Assembly (NCBI GenBank): GCA_025194985.1
Contig: JAOANE010000017.1
Span: 1-18,649, forward strand
From: Regnicoccus frigidus
GTDB lineage: Bacteria; Cyanobacteriota; Cyanobacteriia; PCC-6307; Cyanobiaceae
Reading direction: 5' to 3'
DNA length: 18,649 nt
Below, in pieces: positions 14,002 to 18,649 of the stretch (its first letter is position 1; each line of letters opens with the position of its first letter). The notes below the pieces were generated by a model. The model was given only the letters and a program-made list of their open reading frames with translations, searched no databases and was not told the DNA's origin. The translations under genes were made by a program, and so were the position numbers.

Positions 14002-15236
14002 CGAACACCCCGAATTCTCCCTCCGGGGAAGAAGACCAGCAAGGCAAGCGGAACGGAGTTCTCCAGTTCCTCGATTCTGCAACGGTTCAATCCAGTCGGC
14101 CATGGCTGCTGCCCGTGGGGGCTGGCCTTGCCCTGGCGGTGGCTTTCGGCCTTGGCCGCTGTTCTGGCACTAGCCCACAGATCACTACCCCCTCAGACCC
14201 GAGCCAAACCGATACCAGCCAGGTCAGGGAGGGCAAGCCGATGGAGGGCGTGAAGATGAGCGAGGCCCAGTTGCGCAGCTTCGGCATCGAGCTGATCGAG
14301 CCGGAGCGAAGCAGTGGCGCCGAACGTCCGATCTCAGGTTTCGTTGAAGCTGCAGTAGGTGGCAGTTCCGCGGTGGGCGTGCCGGTAGCTGGTCGAATCC
14401 GCAAGCTGCTTGTCGCGCCCGGTGATGCTGTTCGTGCCGGGCAGCCGATTGCAGCGGTCGTCAGCCCTGAAGCGGCGATGATCTACGCCGAACTGGAAGT
14501 ATCGCGGGCCCAGGCCAAGCTGGTTGACGGCCAGTATCGCCGCATGCTGCCACTGGCGAAGAAAGGCTATCTCCCCTGGCAGGAGTTAGAGAACAAACGT
14601 ATCGAGATCGTGCGCGCCAATGCCGAGGTTCGAGCCGCCGCCGCCAAGGCCAGCACTGCGGACTCACCAGATGCATCGGGAAATGTTCTTTTCAAGAGCC
14701 CGATCAGCGGCCAAGTGACGGCCGTGAAGATGTTGCCTGGTAGTTTCGTGCAGGCCGGCGAAGTGGTAGCCGAAATCAGTAATCCTGGCGCAACGGAACT
14801 CCACTTTGTTGTGACACCGATTCTTGGTGAAAGCATCAAAGTCGGGGAACTGCTGCGTGTGACAGCAGGATCGCGTGAATTCCAGGCCCGGGTCACCAGT
14901 GTGGGCAGCGGCGGCAGCGGAGCTAATCGTGGCACTCTGTTGCGGGCGCAGCCGATCAACGCCACGACACCGCCGGCGGGAACGGCGGTGACGGCTTTTC
15001 CTGTGGTCAATGCCGCCGACATTCGCCTCACGGTGCCTTCAGGAGCTGTTCAGACCCTGAACGGCAGCCCAGTGGTCTTTCTCTACGAAAAGGGTGTGGC
15101 CAGGCCTCTATCTGTGGCGATTGGGAAGCAGACAGGAGGCCGCACGGAGATCCTCTCGGGCCTCAAGGGAGGCGAAACTCTTGCCGGCTCAAACACCTAT
15201 GTGCTGAAGACCGAGCTGGAACGCAGTCGCCCCTAG
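13998..15236 (+). CDS. RND efflux periplasmic adaptor (HlyD/CzcB type)
   Basis: This 412-residue membrane-fusion protein links the pump to the outer-membrane factor. It has a cytoplasmic N-terminus of about 33 residues and one membrane segment (about 35-54, PWLLPVGAGLALAVAFGLG), so it is anchored rather than cleaved. A linker with many Ser/Thr/Pro residues follows, then the lipoyl half (VGVPVAGRIRKLLVAPGDAV), the alpha-hairpin (about 158-220), the second lipoyl half (FKSPISGQVTAVKMLPGSFV), the beta-barrel (about 255-310) and the membrane-proximal domain (about 335-408, LTVPSGAVQTLNGSPVVFLY through ILSGLKGGETLAGSNTYVLK). All expected adaptor modules are present, unlike in the mini-adaptor upstream. 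Its ATG overlaps the pump stop (ATGA). Confidence 0.9.
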   Translation: MTNTPNSPSGEEDQQGKRNGVLQFLDSATVQSSRPWLLPVGAGLALAVAFGLGRCSGTSPQITTPSDPSQTDTSQVREGKPMEGVKMSEAQLRSFGIELIEPERSSGAERPISGFVEAAVGGSSAVGVPVAGRIRKLLVAPGDAVRAGQPIAAVVSPEAAMIYAELEVSRAQAKLVDGQYRRMLPLAKKGYLPWQELENKRIEIVRANAEVRAAAAKASTADSPDASGNVLFKSPISGQVTAVKMLPGSFVQAGEVVAEISNPGATELHFVVTPILGESIKVGELLRVTAGSREFQARVTSVGSGGSGANRGTLLRAQPINATTPPAGTAVTAFPVVNAADIRLTVPSGAVQTLNGSPVVFLYEKGVARPLSVAIGKQTGGRTEILSGLKGGETLAGSNTYVLKTELERSRP

Positions 15237-15306
15237 GCCTCAGGACAGTCGCTCCATACCTACCCAGCGCAGAGCAGGGATAGGTGTAAACCATCGATCC
15301 AGTTCC

Positions 15307-16821
15307 ATGCCAACACGACAACCACGTTTTTTGATGCTCTGGCTGCCGGTAGCCATTGCTGGCATGTTCGCCGGCCCTGAGCTGGCCGTTGCACGGACGC
15401 CTCCATCGCCCCTTTGGTTTAAGCCTCTCACCGTCGAGCCCAGCCCGATTGCCGGCAGGTTGAAGGAGCGACTTGGAGTGCTTGAGGGGCAACTCAGCAG
15501 TGAGGCGAAACGTGTGGACCTGGAAACCGCCCTGCGTTCCGGGCTGGAGAACCAACCCGAGCTGGCCATGGCCTATGCCGAGATCCAGGGAACGGAATGG
15601 CGGCTCGTGGCAGCTCGAAGGCAGTGGTCTCCCACGATCCAGCTTTCCGCCAGTCCCTTGGTCGGCCTGAATGCGTCCACGGAGTATTCCCAGCCTCTGA
15701 TTCCCATCGGCCCCCAGGCGGCCGGTGCCACCGGGCCCAATGAGATCGTCCAGTTGGCAGGGGTCGAGTGGACCTTCTTTGACCCCGCTCGCGGGCCCAC
15801 AATCCGCTCCGCGGGCGCCGAGCTCGAAGCTAAAAAATTCCTGTTCGACATCCGTGCCAGAGACCTGCTGCTGAGGCTCCAGACGCGCTACGTCGATCTC
15901 CAGGCGATGCTCGAAAAGATTCAGACACATCAAGAGATCTATATCTTCACCACCGAGCAGGTTATGCGCAGCGAGGCGCTCTTCAATGCCGGCTTGCGCA
16001 GCATTGCTGATGTTGAACAGATCCGCACTGCCCAACTCGAGCAACTCCAGCAGCTTTTACGAGCCTATGAAGAACTCTTCACTGACTCTGCCGAACTGGC
16101 TGGAGCCATGGCGCTGCCTGATGTGAAGTTCGTGCTGCCGTCCGAACCGCTGCAGCCCAGCGAGGCTTGGCCGCTGGACCGCGAACAGACACTTCAGCAG
16201 GCCTTGGCCCTGCGCGAGGAAATCCAGGCAAGCCTGGCCCAGGCCAGTGGGGCCTCCTGGGAGGCGAGCGCCTTACAAAATCAATATCTGCCCAAACTCT
16301 CCCTCTCGGCAGCTGCCGGCATCAACCGGCTTTCCAGAGGAAATTCGGAAACTGCCACCCTGGACGGTGCCGTTGGACTCGGATTCAGCTGGACCCTCTT
16401 TGATGGTGGGCTCCAGCGTGCTGCTGCCAACAGTCGCCGATCGGAATCGTCCCAATGGCAAGCGGAGGCAGCTCAGCAGCGGCTGCAGATCCGCAAGCAG
16501 GCGGTCGCCACCCTCGCACGCTATGCAATTTCGCAGCTGGCGATCGAAAGTGCGGAAGCCAGAATCAGAAGCTCACGGGCCGCTCTTATCGCCGTCGAAT
16601 CCCGGTACGAGCTTGGGGTGACAGACATGACCACCGTGCTTGACAATCTGCGCAGTGCAGAGCGGGCCGCCGTGGATCGAATCGATGCGATACACAGCCA
16701 CAACACTGCAGTCGCCAGCCTCTACCGCTATTCGGCCCAATGGCCTGCGAGCACCTTGCCGCTGGTTGAAACCCGCAAGGGCTCAGCATCTATCCGGCCA
16801 GAGCCATACAGTTCACCTTAG
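15307..16821 (+). CDS. TolC-family outer-membrane efflux factor
   Basis: This 504-residue protein has an N-terminal signal peptide (about 1-29, FLMLWLPVAIAGMFAGPEL, ending AVA) and the two-repeat TolC/OEP architecture. The first repeat is LETALRSGLENQPELAMAYA with a strand QWSPTIQLSASPLVGL and a long helix pair (about 175-265). The second repeat starts REQTLQQALALREEIQASLA, with the strand YLPKLSLSAAAGINRL, a GFSWTLFDGG turn and a final long helix through ESRYELGVTDMTTVLDNL. It would form the exit duct for the RND pump. It begins 70 bases after the adaptor stop without a visible terminator, so it is probably in the same transcript. The Pro/Ser-rich C-terminus is unremarkable. Confidence 0.9.
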   Translation: MPTRQPRFLMLWLPVAIAGMFAGPELAVARTPPSPLWFKPLTVEPSPIAGRLKERLGVLEGQLSSEAKRVDLETALRSGLENQPELAMAYAEIQGTEWRLVAARRQWSPTIQLSASPLVGLNASTEYSQPLIPIGPQAAGATGPNEIVQLAGVEWTFFDPARGPTIRSAGAELEAKKFLFDIRARDLLLRLQTRYVDLQAMLEKIQTHQEIYIFTTEQVMRSEALFNAGLRSIADVEQIRTAQLEQLQQLLRAYEELFTDSAELAGAMALPDVKFVLPSEPLQPSEAWPLDREQTLQQALALREEIQASLAQASGASWEASALQNQYLPKLSLSAAAGINRLSRGNSETATLDGAVGLGFSWTLFDGGLQRAAANSRRSESSQWQAEAAQQRLQIRKQAVATLARYAISQLAIESAEARIRSSRAALIAVESRYELGVTDMTTVLDNLRSAERAAVDRIDAIHSHNTAVASLYRYSAQWPASTLPLVETRKGSASIRPEPYSSP

Positions 16822-16837
16822 GGGCAACAAACACAGC

Positions 16838-17800
16838 ATGCATAACGAAAACATTCACACTTGGCAGCACGGGCATACGTTTGGCCAAGAGCTAAGACGA
16901 CCTGGAGAATCGCGCACGCTGATTGTCATTGGGATCACGGTCGTGATGATGGTGGTTGAGCTCGTCGCCGGCACGATGTTCGGCTCGATGGCATTGCTGG
17001 CCGATGGCCTACATATGGCATCACACGCCGTTGCGCTCAGCGTTTCAGCCTTCGCTTATGTCTATGCCAGGCGCAACGCCGGCAATCCTCGATTCAGCTT
17101 TGGAACCGGCAAGGTCAACGCACTTGGGGGCTTCACCGGAGCACTACTGCTAGCTGTCTTTGCACTCTTTATGGCAGTGGAAAGTGTTGGCAGACTACTT
17201 AATCCGATTGAAATTATTTTTGATCAGGCAATTTTCATTGCTGTGCTGGGCTTGCTGGTTAATGGCGTCTGTGTGCTTATCCTCGGCGTCAGAGACCACG
17301 ACCATAGCCATGTTGAGCATGATCACAGCCATCACCACGGCCATCATCATGACCACAACCTCAAAGCAGCATACCTACATGTCCTTGCTGATGCGCTTAC
17401 CTCTATCCTGGCAATAGTCGCCTTGCTCACTGCAAAGTATTTCGGGTTCATCTGGATGGATTCGGCAATGGGAATCGTTGGAGCTGTGCTTGTCGCGCAG
17501 TGGTCGGTCGTCTTATTACGGTCTACGAGCAGGGTATTGCTGGACCAGGAAGGTCCGCACAATCTCAGGCGCACAATCAGGCAAAGCATCGAGGCCGACG
17601 ATGACACAGTGCTCACGGATCTGCATGTGTGGGCGATTGGGCCAAAGATCTATTCCGCCATCATCTCCGTCGTTGCACATGAACCACTGACGCCAGCTCA
17701 ATACAAAGCATGTATCCCCAAGAACATGGGCCTTGTCCATGTCACAGTTGAAGTGCATGCATGCCCAGAATCTGCCGAAAGGTTGCAACTCGCTGGCTAG
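16838..17800 (+). CDS. dmeF: CDF-family metal exporter, DmeF-like (Co/Ni)
   Basis: This 320-residue cation diffusion facilitator moves divalent metal from cytoplasm to periplasm. The N-terminal NIHTWQHGHTF matches the His-containing leader of DmeF proteins, which export Co(II)/Ni(II). TM1 is about 27-46; TM2 carries D56, H59 and H63 (LLADGLHMASH); TM5 carries H181 and D185 (LHVLADALTS), forming the transport site. A His/Asp-rich loop between TM4 and TM5 (residues 153-173) has about a dozen His. The C-terminal cytoplasmic domain (about 240-310) has DLHVWAIGPKIYS and HVTVEVHAC. I chose the ATG at 16838, with AGGGG about 12 bases upstream and 16 bases after the TolC stop; the longer frame from 16640 overlaps TolC. 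Its codon use is clearly more A+T-rich than its neighbours, suggesting separate acquisition. Confidence 0.9.
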   Translation: MHNENIHTWQHGHTFGQELRRPGESRTLIVIGITVVMMVVELVAGTMFGSMALLADGLHMASHAVALSVSAFAYVYARRNAGNPRFSFGTGKVNALGGFTGALLLAVFALFMAVESVGRLLNPIEIIFDQAIFIAVLGLLVNGVCVLILGVRDHDHSHVEHDHSHHHGHHHDHNLKAAYLHVLADALTSILAIVALLTAKYFGFIWMDSAMGIVGAVLVAQWSVVLLRSTSRVLLDQEGPHNLRRTIRQSIEADDDTVLTDLHVWAIGPKIYSAIISVVAHEPLTPAQYKACIPKNMGLVHVTVEVHACPESAERLQLAG

Positions 17801-17887
17801 AAACAATCTGACACCTCGGGCTTCATTGCACGGCAGATATTCTCAGGCTGATGAAGATCAAACAAGTGATATAGAAGGCTTGTGATC

Positions 17888-18649
17888 ATGTTCCACGACC
17901 ATGCCACGAAAGTGAGGGGTGCCCCACAGAGTCAGGGCTTGATCGCCGGGCTGCTGGCTGCCTTGTTCTTCGGTCTTAGCGCTCCGCTGATCAGTGTCTT
18001 CAGTCGGGATGGCTCGCCGCTGATGATCGCGGCACTGCTGTACGGAGGAGCCACCTTCGGGCTTTTGATCGTGCGGGGTTTTGTTGTCCATCAACAGGAG
18101 GAATCCCCGATTCAGCGCCAAGACCTTCCACCACTCCTGGGGATCAGCATTCTCGGTGGGATGGTCGGACCCATCTGCCTGGTGCAGGGGCTCACCCTGC
18201 TGCCTGCGGGATCAGCCTCGCTGCTGCTGAACCTAGAAGCAGTGTTCACCTTGTTGATCGCGGTGTTGATTGGCCGTGAACACCTCAGCGGCAAGGGACT
18301 GATCGCTGCCGTTTTGATCCTCAGCGGTGCCGTGCTGCTCACCGACAGCTCCTTTGACGGTGCCACCCTGCAGGGCACGCTGTTGATCGGCGGCGCCTGC
18401 CTGGCCTGGGGGATCGACAACAACCTCAGCCAACGCCTGAGCCTGCGCGACCCGCTCCAGATCGCCCTGCTGAAAGCGATCGGGGCCTCAGCTCCGATGC
18501 TGATCCTGGCTCTCGCATCTGGCCAATCCCTGCCGGCCGCTCCCGCTGTGCTGGGGCTGCTGGCCATCGGCACCGTGGGATACGGCCTTTCGATCTGGCT
18601 GGATCTGCTGGCTCTACGCCACCTGGGCGCAGCTCGCGAGGCTGTGGTG
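17888..18649 (+). CDS. EamA/DMT-family transporter (3' truncated by window)
   Basis: The first 254 codons are in the window and the frame is still open at the end. The protein is a multi-spanning inner-membrane transporter of the drug/metabolite transporter superfamily. The first EamA repeat starts LIAGLLAALFFGLSAPLISV, with the GGMVGPICLVQGLTLLPAGSAS segment and the conserved helix SLLLNLEAVFTLLIAVLIGR, E in EHLSGKGLIAAVLILSGAVL. The second repeat starts LQGTLLIGGACLAWGIDNNL and reaches the conserved LDLLALRHLGAAREAVV before the edge. EamA genes of this subtype often sit near metal-efflux operons, but the substrate is unknown. The ATG at 17888 is 87 bases after the DmeF-like stop, so it could be a last operon gene or have its own promoter. 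Confidence 0.88.
   Translation, partial: MFHDHATKVRGAPQSQGLIAGLLAALFFGLSAPLISVFSRDGSPLMIAALLYGGATFGLLIVRGFVVHQQEESPIQRQDLPPLLGISILGGMVGPICLVQGLTLLPAGSASLLLNLEAVFTLLIAVLIGREHLSGKGLIAAVLILSGAVLLTDSSFDGATLQGTLLIGGACLAWGIDNNLSQRLSLRDPLQIALLKAIGASAPMLILALASGQSLPAAPAVLGLLAIGTVGYGLSIWLDLLALRHLGAAREAVV

Noticed and set aside
15163..16044. 293-codon minus-strand open frame across adaptor and TolC genes
   Set aside because: It overlaps two well-supported genes on the other strand and has no recognisable protein features.
16812..16821. TTCACCTTAG before the CDF gene as a further operator
   Set aside because: It matches only one element of the motif and lies in the last codons of the TolC gene, so there is no independent support.
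1..18649. CRISPR array, tRNA or rRNA genes
   Set aside because: I saw no regularly spaced repeats, no cloverleaf-like tRNA sequence and no rRNA segments in reading the window.

Overview
This window most likely comes from a unicellular cyanobacterium of the Synechococcus/Cyanobium/Prochlorococcus lineage. The support is a DUF1651-type small protein, a cyanobacterial AbrB-like regulator (N-terminal cyAbrB domain plus C-terminal AbrB-like half), the overall high G+C content, and an RppA/NrsR-style two-component pair next to a heavy-metal RND operon. No rRNA, tRNA or CRISPR array was seen.

Layout. 1-1870: a low-density accessory stretch with a small secreted protein (minus), a DUF1651 protein (plus) and two weak hypothetical genes (minus). 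1916-3546: an IS1182-family insertion sequence whose transposase has an in-frame amber codon at codon 11 of its natural reading frame. 3503-4861: mostly lineage-specific hypothetical genes. 4963-6521 (minus): cyAbrB regulator, secreted staphylococcal-nuclease-like protein, a truncated HepT toxin and its intact MntA partner. 6803-7914 (minus): a DUF305 Met-rich lipoprotein and a DUF302 protein. 8008-10098 (minus): sensor kinase and OmpR-type response regulator. 10222-17800 (plus): a mini-adaptor, an HME-type RND pump, a full-length adaptor, a TolC-like outer-membrane factor and a DmeF-like CDF exporter. 17888-end (plus): an EamA/DMT transporter cut by the window edge.

How it fits together. The region from about 6.8 kb to 17.8 kb reads as one metal-homeostasis module. 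CDF export across the inner membrane, tripartite RND export to the outside, two proteins of families often found beside copper/heavy-metal genes (DUF305, DUF302), and a divergent two-component system would control it. The strongest new signal is a shared composite motif (GGTGAY, then GTGAGAA 15-16 bp on, then TTCAC) that occurs upstream of the response regulator/RND operon, upstream of DUF305-DUF302, and 7.4 kb away upstream of the uncharacterised secreted protein at the left end. This suggests a three-promoter regulon. The second notable item is the 188-residue first gene of the RND operon. It looks like an adaptor protein with its whole middle removed (His-containing N-terminus joined directly to the membrane-proximal C-terminal domain, plus a new C-terminal membrane anchor), and it sits beside a normal adaptor.
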